A DNA stretch of 64,000 nucleotides from the NCBI RefSeq assembly GCF_003855095.1, contig NZ_CP033972.1:4340001-4404000 (forward strand), read 5' to 3'. The notes below the pieces were generated by a model. It was not told where the DNA came from, did no database searches, and was given only the letters and a program-made list of their open reading frames with translations. Shown here piece by piece: positions 44,313 to 54,177 of this stretch. The translations under genes were made by a program, and so were the position numbers. Source of the stretch: Gordonia insulae. GTDB taxonomy: Bacteria > Actinomycetota > Actinomycetes > Mycobacteriales > Mycobacteriaceae. Position 1 is the first letter of the stretch. Each line of letters begins with the position of its first letter.

Positions 44313-47300
44313 GTGGCCGATACCAGCACCGCATCTCCCGCGACGGGGAGCCCGATCCGACGATTGGTCATCGTCGAGTCGCCGACCAAGGCCCGCAAGA
44401 TCGCGGGGTACCTGGGGTCGAACTACGTCGTGGAGTCCTCCCGCGGTCACATCCGCGACCTTCCGCGTGGCGCTGCCGACGTCCCGGCCAAGTACAAGGG
44501 CGAGTCGTGGGCCCGTCTGGGCGTGAACGTCGACGACAACTTCGAGCCCCTCTATGTCGTCTCGGCCGACAAGAAGTCCACGGTGTCCGAACTCAAGTCG
44601 CTGATGCGCGACGTCGACGAGCTCTACCTCGCCACGGACGGTGACCGCGAGGGCGAGGCGATCGCCTGGCACCTGCTGGAAACCCTGAAGCCGAAGATCC
44701 CGGTCAAGCGGATGGTCTTCCACGAGATCACCGAGCCGGCCATCCGCGCCGCCGCCGAGAACCCGCGGGACCTCGACAACGATCTCGTCGACGCGCAGGA
44801 GACCCGCCGCATCCTCGACCGCCTCTACGGCTACGAGGTCTCCCCGGTGCTGTGGAAGAAGGTCATGCCGAAGCTCTCAGCGGGCCGTGTGCAGTCGGTG
44901 GCGACCCGCATCATCGTCGACCGTGAACGTGAGCGGATGGCGTTCGTGTCGGCCGACTACTGGGACATCGCCGCGACGATGGACGCCGGCGATGCCGCCT
45001 CCCCGTCCACCTTCTCGTCCCGTCTTGTCTCGGTCGACGACGCGCGCGTCGCCACGGGACGTGACTTCGACGCCCGGGGTGTGCTGAAGAAGTCCGACGG
45101 CGTGATCGTGCTCGACGGCACCCGGGCCACCAACCTGGCGAGCGCACTCGACCGCGCCGACATGACGGTGACCTCGGTGGAGGAGAAGCCGTACACCCGC
45201 CGTCCGTACGCACCGTTCATGACGTCGACGTTGCAGCAGGAGGCGGGCCGCAAGCTGCGCTTCTCCTCGGACCGCACCATGCGGATCGCGCAACGGCTGT
45301 ACGAGAACGGCTTCATCACCTACATGCGTACCGACTCGACGACACTGAGCGAGTCGGCCATCAACGCCGCCCGCGCCCAGGCCCGGGAACTGTACGGCGA
45401 GTCGTTCGTGCACCCGACGCCCCGGCAGTACAACCGCAAGGTCAAGAACGCGCAGGAAGCCCACGAGGCCATCCGTCCGTCCGGCGAGTCCTTCCGGACG
45501 CCCGGGCAGGTCGCCAACCAGCTCGAGACCGATGAGTTCCGGCTCTACGAGCTGATCTGGCAGCGCACGGTCGCGTCGCAGATGGCCGACGCCAAGGGCA
45601 CCACGATGAGCCTGCGGATCTCCGGTACCGCGACGTCGGGTGAGCGTTGCACGTTCGCCGCGTCCGGCCGCACGATCACCTTCCCCGGCTTCTTGTCGGC
45701 CTACGTCGAGACCGTCGACGAGCAGGTCGGCGGACAGGCCGACGATGCGGAGAACCGGCTGCCGCTGCTGACCGAGGGGCAGTCGCTGACCGCCACCGAG
45801 CTCACCGCCGACGGCCACTCCACCAACCCGCCCGCCCGTTTCACCGAGGCGTCGCTGGTCAAGGTGCTCGAGGAGCTCGGCATCGGCCGGCCGTCGACCT
45901 ATGCGTCGATCATCGGCACCATCCAGGACCGCGGCTACGTGGTCAAGAAGGGCAACGCGCTGGTCCCGTCGTGGATCGCGTTCGCCGTCGTCGGGCTGCT
46001 CGAGGCGTACTTCGAGAACCTCGTCGACTACGACTTCACCGCGTCCCTGGAGGACGACCTCGACCAGATCGCCAGCGGCAACGCGAATCGCACGCGCTGG
46101 CTGACCGAGTTCTACTTCGGCGACAGCGCCGATACCGAGGGACACGAAGGATCGGAGGCATCCGGCTCCGACATCGCGAAGCACGGCGGGCTCAAGAAGC
46201 TCGTCGGCGTCAACCTCGAGGAGATCGACGCTCGCGAGGTCAACTCGATCCGCCTCTTCGACGACGAGGAAGGCCGCCCTGTCTACGTCCGGGTCGGTCG
46301 CTACGGTCCGTATCTCGAGCGCAATGTGGCTGCCGCAGGGGCGGAGCCCGATCTGCAGCGCGCCAACCTGCCCGCCGACATCACGCCGGACGAGCTGACC
46401 CTGGCCGTCGCGGAGAAGCTGTTCGCGACACCACAGGAGGGTCGTTCGCTCGGCGTCGATCCGGTGAGCGGCCACGAGATCGTCGCCAAGGAAGGTCGAT
46501 TCGGTCCGTACGTCACCGAGATCCTCCCGTCGGACGACGACGGTGACGGCAGTGCGCCCGCGACCGTGCCCGCCGGACCGACCCCGCGCGACGGTGGCGG
46601 AGCCGGTGGTGGCGCCGGTGGTGGCGCCGAGGTGGTGCCCCTCGACGACGCGCCGGCCGGTGGTGGCACGGCGACCAAGACCGCCAAGAAGACGGCGAAG
46701 AAGGCAGCCAAGAAGGCAGGTCCCAAACCACGCACCGGTTCGCTCTTCAAGGCGATGGACATCGCGTCGGTGACCCTCGAGGACGCGCTCAAGCTGCTGT
46801 CACTGCCGCGTGTCGTCGGCGTCGACCCGGAGTCGGGCGACGAGATCACCGCCCAGAACGGACGCTACGGCCCGTATCTGAAGAAGGGCACCGACTCGCG
46901 GTCGCTGACCAGCGAGGAACAGCTCTTCGACATCACGCTCGACGACGCGCTCAAGATCTACGCCGAACCCAAGCGGCGTGGCCGGCAGGCTGCGGCGCCG
47001 CCGCTGCGGGAGCTCGGTACCGACTCGGTGAGCGAGAAGCCGATGGTGATCAAGGACGGCCGATTCGGGCCGTACGTCACCGACGGCGAGACCAACGCCA
47101 GCCTGCGCAAGGGTGACGAGGTCGCGACGATCACCAACGAGCGGGCGATGGAGTTGCTCGCCGACCGGCGTGCGCGGGGGCCGGCCAAGAAGGCGGCGAA
47201 GAAGACCGCCAAGAAGGCGCCGGCCAAGAAGGCGGCAGCCAAGAAGACGGCGGCCAAGAAGACGGCGGCCAAGAAGACGACGGCGAAGAAGACGGCCGCC

Positions 47301-47348
47301 ACGAAGACCACGGCGAAGAAGACGGCCGCGAAGAAGGCCACGGACTGA
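44313..47348 (+). CDS. topA: DNA topoisomerase I
   Basis: This 1011-residue enzyme relaxes negative supercoils. The Toprim domain has [12 protein letters not shown] (Glu22) and [12 protein letters not shown] (Asp109, Asp111, Glu113). The nicking tyrosine is Tyr337 in [11 protein letters not shown]. Actinobacterial C-terminal repeats ([37 protein letters not shown]) replace zinc fingers. A Gly/Ala linker and KTAKKTAKK stretch interrupt them at about 752-802, and a ~50-residue Lys/Ala/Thr tail (KKTAAKK repeats) ends the protein. Basic tails aid DNA binding in this family. GTG 44313 follows AAGGA. Confidence 0.97.
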   Translation: MADTSTASPATGSPIRRLVIVESPTKARKIAGYLGSNYVVESSRGHIRDLPRGAADVPAKYKGESWARLGVNVDDNFEPLYVVSADKKSTVSELKSLMRDVDELYLATDGDREGEAIAWHLLETLKPKIPVKRMVFHEITEPAIRAAAENPRDLDNDLVDAQETRRILDRLYGYEVSPVLWKKVMPKLSAGRVQSVATRIIVDRERERMAFVSADYWDIAATMDAGDAASPSTFSSRLVSVDDARVATGRDFDARGVLKKSDGVIVLDGTRATNLASALDRADMTVTSVEEKPYTRRPYAPFMTSTLQQEAGRKLRFSSDRTMRIAQRLYENGFITYMRTDSTTLSESAINAARAQARELYGESFVHPTPRQYNRKVKNAQEAHEAIRPSGESFRTPGQVANQLETDEFRLYELIWQRTVASQMADAKGTTMSLRISGTATSGERCTFAASGRTITFPGFLSAYVETVDEQVGGQADDAENRLPLLTEGQSLTATELTADGHSTNPPARFTEASLVKVLEELGIGRPSTYASIIGTIQDRGYVVKKGNALVPSWIAFAVVGLLEAYFENLVDYDFTASLEDDLDQIASGNANRTRWLTEFYFGDSADTEGHEGSEASGSDIAKHGGLKKLVGVNLEEIDAREVNSIRLFDDEEGRPVYVRVGRYGPYLERNVAAAGAEPDLQRANLPADITPDELTLAVAEKLFATPQEGRSLGVDPVSGHEIVAKEGRFGPYVTEILPSDDDGDGSAPATVPAGPTPRDGGGAGGGAGGGAEVVPLDDAPAGGGTATKTAKKTAKKAAKKAGPKPRTGSLFKAMDIASVTLEDALKLLSLPRVVGVDPESGDEITAQNGRYGPYLKKGTDSRSLTSEEQLFDITLDDALKIYAEPKRRGRQAAAPPLRELGTDSVSEKPMVIKDGRFGPYVTDGETNASLRKGDEVATITNERAMELLADRRARGPAKKAAKKTAKKAPAKKAAAKKTAAKKTAAKKTTAKKTAATKTTAKKTAAKKATD

Positions 47349-47374
47349 GTCGAGTTCCCGGCCGACGACCCGCC

Positions 47375-47455
47375 GACCGAGCTGTCCCGCTGGTCGAGTA
47401 CGACCGAGCTGTCCCGCTGGTCGAGTACGACCGAGCCGTCCCGCTGGTCGAGTAC
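47375..47455 (+). repeat. Three tandem 27-bp units (REP-like cluster, left part)
   Basis: Units at 47375-47401, 47402-47428 and 47429-47455 are identical except for one T-to-C change in the third. Each contains CCCGCTGGTCGAGTACGA. They have no spacers and lie just after the topA stop. Confidence 0.9.
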
Positions 47456-47459
47456 GACT

Positions 47460-47534
47460 GAGCCGCTAGGCGAGGGAGGTATCGAGACCACTTGTGCCGC
47501 ACGAGGTCTCGATACGGTACTCGCCTAGCGGCTC
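47460..47534. repeat. Long extragenic palindrome between topA and the cyclase
   Basis: Outer arms GAGCCGCTAGGCGAG (47460-47474) and 47520-47534 pair perfectly, as do inner arms GTATCGAGACC (47479-47489) and GGTCTCGATAC (47505-47515), with a 15-nt loop. The GGTCTCGATAC...CTCGACC core resembles repetitive extragenic palindromes I recall from Gordonia-like genomes. It lies between convergent genes and could end transcription from both. Confidence 0.85.
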
Positions 47535-47640
47535 GCACCTACTCGACCAGCGGATAGGCAGCTCGACCAGCGGCTCGCACCTACTCGACCAGCGGACGGC
47601 TCGCACCTACTCGACCAGCGGATAGGCAGCTCGACCACCC
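47535..47640. repeat. Degenerate direct repeats continuing the REP-like cluster
   Basis: CTCGCACCTACTCGACCAGCGG occurs three times in varied form, and GATAGGCAGCTCGACCA occurs twice. Each is the inverse complement of the TGGTCGAGTA motif in the left part. The whole cluster therefore has opposed copies flanking the palindrome. Confidence 0.8.
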
Positions 47641-47648
47641 GTGCCGGC

Positions 47649-49193
47649 TCACGTCCCGACAGGCTCCAGCAGCGGCCGGGCCAGCAGGGTCTCGATGCCC
47701 CGTCCGCGCAGTTCCACACCCTCGCCGATATCCCAGTTCTCGGCCTCGGCCTGCGACGCGAGGAACACGGCGCGAGCGGAGCCGAGCACACGCGTCGGCT
47801 CGTCCTTCGCGAGTTCGGTGAGGCGGGCGGCCTCGTTCACCGGATCACCGATGACGGTGTACTCGAGGCGCTCCTCCGACCCGATGTGACCGGCGATGGC
47901 CTTGCCCGCGGAGACACCGATGCCGATGTCGGTGTCGCCGAGTGTGTGATAGAGCTCGGTCCGCAGTTCCCGGGCCGACGCGAGCGCACACCCCGCGAAA
48001 TCCGCGAGGTCCAGGGGCGCGCCGAAGATCGCCAGGGCGGCGTCACCCTGGAACTTGTTGACGAATCCGCCGTGGCGGCCGACGACGGCGACCACGACCC
48101 GGAAGAACTCGTTGAGCAGTTCCACCACCTCGCGCGGCGGCCGGTTCACGGCCAGCCGTGTCGAGCCGACGATGTCGACGAACAGGACGCCGACGTAGCG
48201 TTCCTCGCCACCGAGCTCGGTGCCGGTCTCGATGGCCTTGCGGGCCACGTCCTCGCCGACGTAGCGGCCGAACAGGTTGCGCAGTTGCTGCCGTTCGCGG
48301 AGGTCGGCGACCATGTCGTTGAACCCGGCCTGCAACAGGCCGAGATCGCTGCCGTCGTAGATCTTCACCGCGACGTTGAGGTTGCCGTCGCTGACCTCGC
48401 TCTGGGCGCGGCGCAGCTGCTTGATCGGGTCGTTGATGGCGGCGACGACCCGCACGATCGCGATCACGCTGAACGCGAGAGCGGCGCCCGACATCCACAG
48501 GATGGGACGCTGCAGCCCTGCCGGATCGGTCTCGATCCAGCCGAGGCGCTGCATGGTGATCAGCCCGATGATCACCGCCAGCGGCGCGACCACGCTGATC
48601 ACCCAGAACACCGCGATGCGGGTGGTGACGCTCGGCGCGACCGCGACGTCGGGGTCGTTCGCCATGGCGGCCACGGTGATCGGCCGCAGGACCTTCTCGG
48701 CCTGCATGTAGGAGAGGACGCAGGTCACCAGGGCGCCGATGGCGCTGGCCATCCCGACGATGAACGCGTCCTTGTGTGACACCGCGAAATTGACGAGGGT
48801 GAACAGCACCCCGCCGATCAGCCACAGGCCGGCGTTGACCACCGACAGCAGATAGGGGAGCTTGAGGGCTCGACGTCGGGCGTTCTCGTTGTCGAGCCGG
48901 GTGCGTCTTCGATGCCACACCAGCACCGGCAACGACAGCTGGATGCTGAGGAACGCTCCGACGAGCATCGCGACCACGAGATAGACCGCAAAGATGACCT
49001 GATTGAGCGCGGTGATCTCGTCGAGGCGGATCGAATCCTCCATCGGCATGCCGAATCGGAGGAAGGCGAACGTGAACAGCGCGCCGACGACATTCGCCCG
49101 GAGCATGTCCAGGGCAAGGATCGGCCACGGTGTGTGCACCAGCCAACGGCCCAGATGCAGGCCCTTTGACCACCGAGACCGACGTTCAATCAC
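47649..49193 (-). CDS. Membrane-bound class III adenylate cyclase with HAMP domain (Rv3645-like)
   Basis: The 514-residue protein has six TM helices (about 25-250), a HAMP linker (about 255-310: NDPIKQLRRAQSEVSDGNL) and a C-terminal cyclase domain. The metal aspartates are in LFVDIVGST and FQGDAAL. The adenine-specifying Lys and Asp are in NKFQGD and VIGDPVNEAARL, and the transition-state Asn and Arg are in the latter, so the product should be cAMP. GTG 49193 is preferred because TACCGT (49200-49205) ends 6 nt upstream. The longer upstream frame runs opposite holB and is not coding. Confidence 0.92.
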   Translation of the reverse strand: MIERRSRWSKGLHLGRWLVHTPWPILALDMLRANVVGALFTFAFLRFGMPMEDSIRLDEITALNQVIFAVYLVVAMLVGAFLSIQLSLPVLVWHRRRTRLDNENARRRALKLPYLLSVVNAGLWLIGGVLFTLVNFAVSHKDAFIVGMASAIGALVTCVLSYMQAEKVLRPITVAAMANDPDVAVAPSVTTRIAVFWVISVVAPLAVIIGLITMQRLGWIETDPAGLQRPILWMSGAALAFSVIAIVRVVAAINDPIKQLRRAQSEVSDGNLNVAVKIYDGSDLGLLQAGFNDMVADLRERQQLRNLFGRYVGEDVARKAIETGTELGGEERYVGVLFVDIVGSTRLAVNRPPREVVELLNEFFRVVVAVVGRHGGFVNKFQGDAALAIFGAPLDLADFAGCALASARELRTELYHTLGDTDIGIGVSAGKAIAGHIGSEERLEYTVIGDPVNEAARLTELAKDEPTRVLGSARAVFLASQAEAENWDIGEGVELRGRGIETLLARPLLEPVGT

Positions 49194-49199
49194 GTAACA

Positions 49200-49271
49200 A
49201 CGGTAGCTGGCTGCTTGCAGTAGTTGAACACATGCTGGTCCGGGCGGGGCGTCCGAACAGCGCATTAGGCT
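49200..49271. promoter_or_regulatory. Divergent promoters of the cyclase and holB
   Basis: The minus-strand -10 TACCGT (49200-49205) and plus-strand -10 TAGGCT (49266-49271) each end 6 nt before a GTG start. Both messages are predicted to be leaderless, and the start codons are 84 bp apart. Confidence 0.6.
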
Positions 49272-49277
49272 GATCGT

Positions 49278-50558
49278 GTGACAAATGTCTTCGATCGGCT
49301 GATCGGCCAGGACGCGGTGGCCGACGAACTCCGCACCGCCGCCCGTGCCGCCCGCGCGGTGTCCGCACGGCTCGACGAGTCGGCCGCCGGTGCGATCTCC
49401 ATGTTCGGAACCACCGACGACCCGGCGTCCGACGTCGTCGACGGGCAGTCCCGTGCGGCGATGACCCACGCCTGGCTGTTCACCGGCCCGCCGGGTAGCG
49501 GCCGGTCGGTGGCGGCGACGTGTTTCGCCGCGGCACTGCAATGCCAGGCCGACGAGATCGGTTGCGGCGAGTGCCGGGCGTGCGTGACGGCGATGGCGCA
49601 GACCCACGCCGACGTGCGGCATGTCATCCCGGAGGGGCTCAGTCTGTCGGTGCGGGAGGCACGTGACGTGGTGCAGGCCGCCGCGCGACGTCCCGGCACC
49701 GGACGGTGGCAGATCGTGGTGGTGGAGGACGCGGACCGGCTGACCGAGCAGGCCGCGAACGCCCTGTTGAAGGCCGTCGAGGAGCCGGCTTCCCGGACGG
49801 TGTTCCTGCTGTGTGCGCCGTCGGTCGATCCGGAGGACATCTCGGTGACGTTGCGGTCGCGGTGCCGGCACATCGCGCTGACGACGCCAGCGGTCGCCGA
49901 CATCGAGCGTGTGCTGATCGACCGGGACGGAATCGAGCCGGAGCGTGCGGCGTGGGCGGCCGGTGTCTGCGGCGGCCACGTCGGCCGGGCCCGACGTCTC
50001 GCCACCGACGAGGACGCACGTGCCCAACGCGAGAAGGCCCTCGGACTCGCGAGGGCGGCCACCCGCGATTCCACCGCCTACGCCGCCGCGGAGGCGCTCG
50101 TCCGCTCGGCCGATGAGGCCGCCAAGGCCATCAGCGCGGAACTCGACGAGGCCGAGACCGACACGATGCGGACCGCACTCGGCGCGGGCGGCACCGGCAA
50201 GGGCACCGCCCGCCCTCCCCGGGGCACGGCGGGCGCGCTGAAGGAGCTGGAGAAGCGGCAGAAGTCGCGGGCCACCCGGGTGTCGCGCGACGTCCTCGAC
50301 CGCGCCCTGGTGGACCTCGCCGCGCTGTTCCGCGACGCCCTGGTGGTGTCGGTGGGCGCACAGGTCACCGCGATGCATCCGGACAAGGCGGACGACATCG
50401 TGGCGCCGATGGCCGCTTTCGCGACGCCGGAGAAACTGCTGCGCTGTGTGGAGGCGGTACTGGACTGTCGGACCGCACTCGACGTGAACGTGAAACCCAA
50501 GTTCGCCGTCGATGCGATGGTGGCGACCATCGGATTGGCGATGAACAAAGGCCGCTGA
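49278..50558 (+). CDS. holB: DNA polymerase III subunit delta'
   Basis: The 426-residue clamp-loader subunit has an N-terminal AAA+ fold with FDRLIGQDAVADELRTAA, a P-loop variant GPPGSGRS (Arg replaces the catalytic Lys, as expected for the non-hydrolysing delta'), the Cys cluster GCGECRAC, and VVEDADRLTEQAANALLKAVEEP with sensor motif SRCRHIAL. The C-terminal helical part binds the clamp loader. A low-complexity insert, GAGGTGKGTARPPRG, lies at about 307-321. It corresponds to Rv3644c. GTG 49278 is placed by the upstream -10. Confidence 0.93.
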   Translation: MTNVFDRLIGQDAVADELRTAARAARAVSARLDESAAGAISMFGTTDDPASDVVDGQSRAAMTHAWLFTGPPGSGRSVAATCFAAALQCQADEIGCGECRACVTAMAQTHADVRHVIPEGLSLSVREARDVVQAAARRPGTGRWQIVVVEDADRLTEQAANALLKAVEEPASRTVFLLCAPSVDPEDISVTLRSRCRHIALTTPAVADIERVLIDRDGIEPERAAWAAGVCGGHVGRARRLATDEDARAQREKALGLARAATRDSTAYAAAEALVRSADEAAKAISAELDEAETDTMRTALGAGGTGKGTARPPRGTAGALKELEKRQKSRATRVSRDVLDRALVDLAALFRDALVVSVGAQVTAMHPDKADDIVAPMAAFATPEKLLRCVEAVLDCRTALDVNVKPKFAVDAMVATIGLAMNKGR

Positions 50559-50647
50559 CCACCCGCGGTCGACTGATTCGCGATCGTCGGTGAGGGTTAC
50601 GAGTCGTTAATCCCGCAGCAACACCGGGCTCCTAACGTCACTCGACG

Positions 50648-51505
50648 ATGACATCCGACACGCCCTCGATTCCCGATGCGCCGCGCCCGCTCGGCACCGG
50701 GATCGACATCACCGGGCTGACCAAGACCTTCACCAGTCGTTCGGTGCGGGGCGCGACCACGGTCACGGCTCTCGACGACGTGTCGCTGCAGACCTCCGAG
50801 GGCTCGTTCCTCTCGCTGCTCGGCCCGTCCGGGTGCGGAAAATCCACTGTCCTAAGGATTCTCGCCGGCCTCGAGAGCCCGACGTCGGGGACCGTGCTGA
50901 TGAACGGGCAGTCTCCGCAGGATCTGCAACGCGATCACGAGTTGGGCATCGCGTTCCAGGACTCGGCTTTGCTGCCCTGGCGGTCGGTCGAGTCCAACAT
51001 CAAACTGCCCCTGCAGGTCGGCCGGGTGCCCGTCGACGAGGCGCTCGTCTGTGACCTCATCGAGCTCGTCGGGCTGAAGGGATTCGAGAAGGCGAAGCCG
51101 GCGACGCTCTCCGGTGGTATGCGGCAACGGGTTTCCATCGCGCGAGCGCTCGTGGTCCGGCCCACGACATTGCTGCTCGACGAGCCCTTCGGTGCCCTCG
51201 ACGACATGACCCGGCAGCGGCTCAACGTCGAACTCCTGCGGATCTGGACCGAGAAGCCGGCAACCACCCTGATGGTGACGCACGGGATCGCCGAGGCGGT
51301 GTTCCTGTCCGACGTCGTCGCCGTGATGAGTCCACGGCCCGGCCGGGTGATCGAGATGGTGCCGATCGACCTGCCGCGACCCCGGGAACCCGAGATGATG
51401 CGGACGCCGGAGTTCCATGCCATCCATGATCATCTCTCCGGACTCCTGTTCGGGCGGACGGGATCCGACGGCCCAGGGGCCGTCGCGGAGGTCGCGGGTG
51501 GATAG
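50648..51505 (+). CDS. ABC transporter ATP-binding protein, NitT/TauT type
   Basis: The 285-residue ATPase has Walker [11 protein letters not shown]-loop [10 protein letters not shown], signature LSGGMRQR, Walker [12 protein letters not shown] and the switch His in MVTHGIAEA. The sequence type (nitrate/sulfonate/taurine/thiamine-precursor) predicts import of a small organic anion or pyrimidine precursor. It is first of a four-gene operon with two permeases and a binding lipoprotein. TAACGT (50633-50638) is a possible -10, 9 nt before ATG 50648. Confidence 0.92.
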   Translation: MTSDTPSIPDAPRPLGTGIDITGLTKTFTSRSVRGATTVTALDDVSLQTSEGSFLSLLGPSGCGKSTVLRILAGLESPTSGTVLMNGQSPQDLQRDHELGIAFQDSALLPWRSVESNIKLPLQVGRVPVDEALVCDLIELVGLKGFEKAKPATLSGGMRQRVSIARALVVRPTTLLLDEPFGALDDMTRQRLNVELLRIWTEKPATTLMVTHGIAEAVFLSDVVAVMSPRPGRVIEMVPIDLPRPREPEMMRTPEFHAIHDHLSGLLFGRTGSDGPGAVAEVAGG

Positions 51506-52271
51506 TGGGGGAGGCGGCCGGTGGCAGGCCGGTGTTGCGGGGATCGTGGGGTTGATCGCACTCTGGTGGATCGCCGGTGCGCTGGAGTGGTTCCACGGCA
51601 CCATTCCGACGCCGGGTGCGGTGTTGTCCACGATCGCCGACACGGGCGCGACGTTCTACGTCGAGAACTTCTCGGCGACGGTCGAACTCGCGTTCCGCGG
51701 ATTCCTGTGGGGTAACGGGCTGGCGGTCGCGCTGGCGATCCTGGTGGTCCTCATCCCACCGGTCGAGGGTTTGGCGACCCAATTGGCGATCATCTCGTAC
51801 TGCACGCCGATCATCGCGGTCGCCCCGATCATCCAGGTCGCCTTCGCCGAGGTGCAGACGATGATCGTGTTCCTCGCGGCGATCTCGGTGTTCTTCACGA
51901 CGATGATCGGCACCCTGACCGGACTGCGGTCGCCGCACAAGGGGTCGCTCGACCTCGTGCGCGTGTACGGGGGCGGACGACTCGCGCAGCTGTGGCGGGT
52001 CCGGTCGGTGTCTGCGCTGCCGAATACGTTGGCGGCACTGAAGATCGCCGCGCCCGCCGCGGTGCTCGGGGCCGTGCTCGGCGAGTTCCTGGCGATGCCG
52101 GAGAAGGGCGCGGGCCCGGCGATGATCGTCGCCCAGCAACGCGGCGACATCCCCGAGGTCTGGGCGATCGCGTTGATCAGCGGTGCGATCGCCGGCGTCG
52201 GGTATGCGGTGGTGGCGGTGATCGCGCGGTTCGCGACGCGGTGGTCCGCGGGCACGGCGGTCCTGCGATGA
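51498..52271 (+). CDS. ABC transporter permease 1
   Basis: The 257-residue protein has about six TM helices and the BPD_transp_1 EAA-like loop ([52 protein letters not shown]). GTG 51498 overlaps the ATPase 3' end by 8 nt, and its stop overlaps the next ATG. It pairs with a second, different permease to make a heterodimeric channel. Confidence 0.87.
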   Translation: MDSGGGGRWQAGVAGIVGLIALWWIAGALEWFHGTIPTPGAVLSTIADTGATFYVENFSATVELAFRGFLWGNGLAVALAILVVLIPPVEGLATQLAIISYCTPIIAVAPIIQVAFAEVQTMIVFLAAISVFFTTMIGTLTGLRSPHKGSLDLVRVYGGGRLAQLWRVRSVSALPNTLAALKIAAPAAVLGAVLGEFLAMPEKGAGPAMIVAQQRGDIPEVWAIALISGAIAGVGYAVVAVIARFATRWSAGTAVLR

Positions 52272-53065
52272 CGGCCGCCGGACTGTGGGGGATCGCGCGC
52301 TTCCTCGGTTCGCTCGCGCTGTCCTTCGTGCTGATCCTGGTCATCTGGTGGTTGTTCCTCCTCGCCTTCCCGGACATCGGACCGATCATCGGCCGGACCC
52401 CCGCCGACGTGTTCACCTATCTGTTCACCGCTCCCGATGCGGCCACCAACCGCGCCGAGATCTGCGGCAACCTCCGGATCACGTTGCAGGACGCGGCCAT
52501 CGGATTCGTCGCGGGTATGGTGGCGGCCACTCTCACCGCGGCGCTGTTCGTGATGTCGCGCCCCGCGGCGCAGACCTTCATGCCCCTCGCGATGTTGTTG
52601 CGGTCGGTGCCGCTGGTCGCGATGACGCCGCTGATCACCCTCGTCGTCGGGCGTGGCGTGGCGGTGGTCGCGGTGATGGGCGGCATCGTGGTGTTCTTTC
52701 CTGCGCTGGTGATGATCATGACCGGACTCGCCAACGCCCCCAAGCAGATCGACGACGTCATCACCGTGTATGGCGGCAGCCGGCTGACCGCGCTGCACCG
52801 ATCGGCGATCCCGTCCGCGGTGCCGTCGTTGTTCAGTGCCGCCAAGGTGTCGGTCCCGGGTGCGCTCGTTGGTGCCACCGTGGCCGAATGGTTGGGCACC
52901 AACCGGGGTTTGGGTGCCACCCTGCAGCAGGCGCTGCCCGCCGCGGCCTACGACGAACTGTGGGCCTCGGTCCTGGTCATCACCGTCGCGTCCATCGTGC
53001 TGTACGCGATCGTCGGCGTCGCCGAGGCCCTGGTACTGGCCCAGATGGGCATGCAACAGAACTGA
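52268..53065 (+). CDS. ABC transporter permease 2
   Basis: The 265-residue protein has a six-helix permease core with the EAA-like loop DDVITVYGGSRLTALHRSAIPSAVPSLFSAAKVSVPGALVGATVAEWLG. It is a distant paralogue of permease 1. The ATG overlaps the previous stop (ATGA). The binding-protein gene begins 34 bp downstream. Confidence 0.9.
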   Translation: MTAAGLWGIARFLGSLALSFVLILVIWWLFLLAFPDIGPIIGRTPADVFTYLFTAPDAATNRAEICGNLRITLQDAAIGFVAGMVAATLTAALFVMSRPAAQTFMPLAMLLRSVPLVAMTPLITLVVGRGVAVVAVMGGIVVFFPALVMIMTGLANAPKQIDDVITVYGGSRLTALHRSAIPSAVPSLFSAAKVSVPGALVGATVAEWLGTNRGLGATLQQALPAAAYDELWASVLVITVASIVLYAIVGVAEALVLAQMGMQQN

Positions 53066-53099
53066 TCCGGGGCCGGTCCCCAGAAACGAAAGGGAACAC

Positions 53100-54176
53100 A
53101 TGAGCAACTTCGGTCGCGCCGCCTTCGATCGGCGGTCCTTCCTGCGGTACTCGATGATGGCCGGTGGCGCCGCGGGGACACTGGGCCTGACGGGTGCGCT
53201 CGCCGCGTGCAGCAGTGGGAGCAGCGACTCCGGTGGCGGTGCGTCGTCGACCAACCCCAAGGTTCAGCTGTCGTGGCAGAAGAACATCGAATTCGCCGGT
53301 GAATACTGGGCCTTGGAGAAGGGGTACTACGAGCAGGCCGGTGTGGGTACGCCCGAACTGCTCACCGGCGGTGGTGCGGGCACCGGGGTGGAGACCGGTC
53401 TGACGTCGAACAAGGTGTGGATCGGCATGACTGCACCGCAGCTGACCGCACCGGTGATCCTGCAGGGCGCCAAGCTCATGACGGTCGCGGCAACCTTCCA
53501 GAAGAACCCCTTCTGCATCGTGTCGTCGGCGCAACGGCCCATCACCACGCCGCAGGAGATGAAGGGCAAGAAGATCGGTGTGCAGGCCTCGAACGAGAAC
53601 GTCTTCAAGGCGCTGCTCACCGCCAACAACATGTCCGAGTCGGACGTCCAGAAGATCACTGTGCAGTACGACCCGACCCCGCTGACCACCGGCGATGTCG
53701 ACGGGTGGGTCAGCTACGTGACCAACGAGCCGATCACGTTGGCCGCCGGCGGGTTCCCGAACACCAACTTCCTGTTCGCCGACTTCAACCTCCCGCTGGT
53801 GGCCGAGACGCTGGTGGTGCGGCAGGAGACGATCGACAACGAGCGCGACAAGGTGAAGGCCTTCCTCAAGGCCGACATCCAGGGCTGGTACGACGCCGTG
53901 GCCGACCCGGCAGGCTCGGCGCGGCTCGCGGTCACCAAGTACGGCAAGGACCTCGGGCTCGAAGAAGGGGAGCAGACCAAGGAGGCCATCGCGCAGAACG
54001 GGCTCGTGGTGTCGGCGGACACCCAGGCCAACGGCCTGCTCACGATGACCGAAGCGCTGATCGACGAGAACATCGTCGCGCTCGAGAAGGCCGGCTACTC
54101 GCTGAAACCCGAGCAGATCTTCGACATGTCGTTGATCACCGAGGTCTACGCGGAGAACCCCGGACTCAAACGCTGA
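53100..54176 (+). CDS. Substrate-binding lipoprotein, NMT1/THI5-like
   Basis: The 358-residue precursor has a Tat-type signal (DRRSFLRYSMMAGG) ending in lipobox LAAC, so it is exported folded and lipid-anchored. The mature part has LSWQKNIEFAGEYWALEKGYYEQAG, typical of NMT1/THI5 and SsuA-like receptors, and an aromatic- and Asn-rich pocket region (VSYVTNEPI, FNLPLVAET). The ligand may be a pyrimidine-like or small organic anion, which is not decidable here. AAAGGGA precedes ATG 53100. It converges with the LysR gene, with 1 bp between stops. Confidence 0.9.
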   Translation: MSNFGRAAFDRRSFLRYSMMAGGAAGTLGLTGALAACSSGSSDSGGGASSTNPKVQLSWQKNIEFAGEYWALEKGYYEQAGVGTPELLTGGGAGTGVETGLTSNKVWIGMTAPQLTAPVILQGAKLMTVAATFQKNPFCIVSSAQRPITTPQEMKGKKIGVQASNENVFKALLTANNMSESDVQKITVQYDPTPLTTGDVDGWVSYVTNEPITLAAGGFPNTNFLFADFNLPLVAETLVVRQETIDNERDKVKAFLKADIQGWYDAVADPAGSARLAVTKYGKDLGLEEGEQTKEAIAQNGLVVSADTQANGLLTMTEALIDENIVALEKAGYSLKPEQIFDMSLITEVYAENPGLKR

Positions 54177-54177
54177 T

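Noticed and set aside
46660-46720. Lysine-rich inserts in topA as a misassembled repeat
   Set aside because: Lys/Ala-rich segments are usual in actinobacterial topoisomerase I, and the frame continues cleanly through both.
47375-47455. Tandem 27-bp units as a CRISPR array
   Set aside because: The copies abut with no unique spacers, and no cas genes are nearby.
47649-50378. 909-residue cyclase starting at 50378
   Set aside because: The upstream 395 codons lie antisense to holB and lack features. The promoter and family length support a start at 49193.
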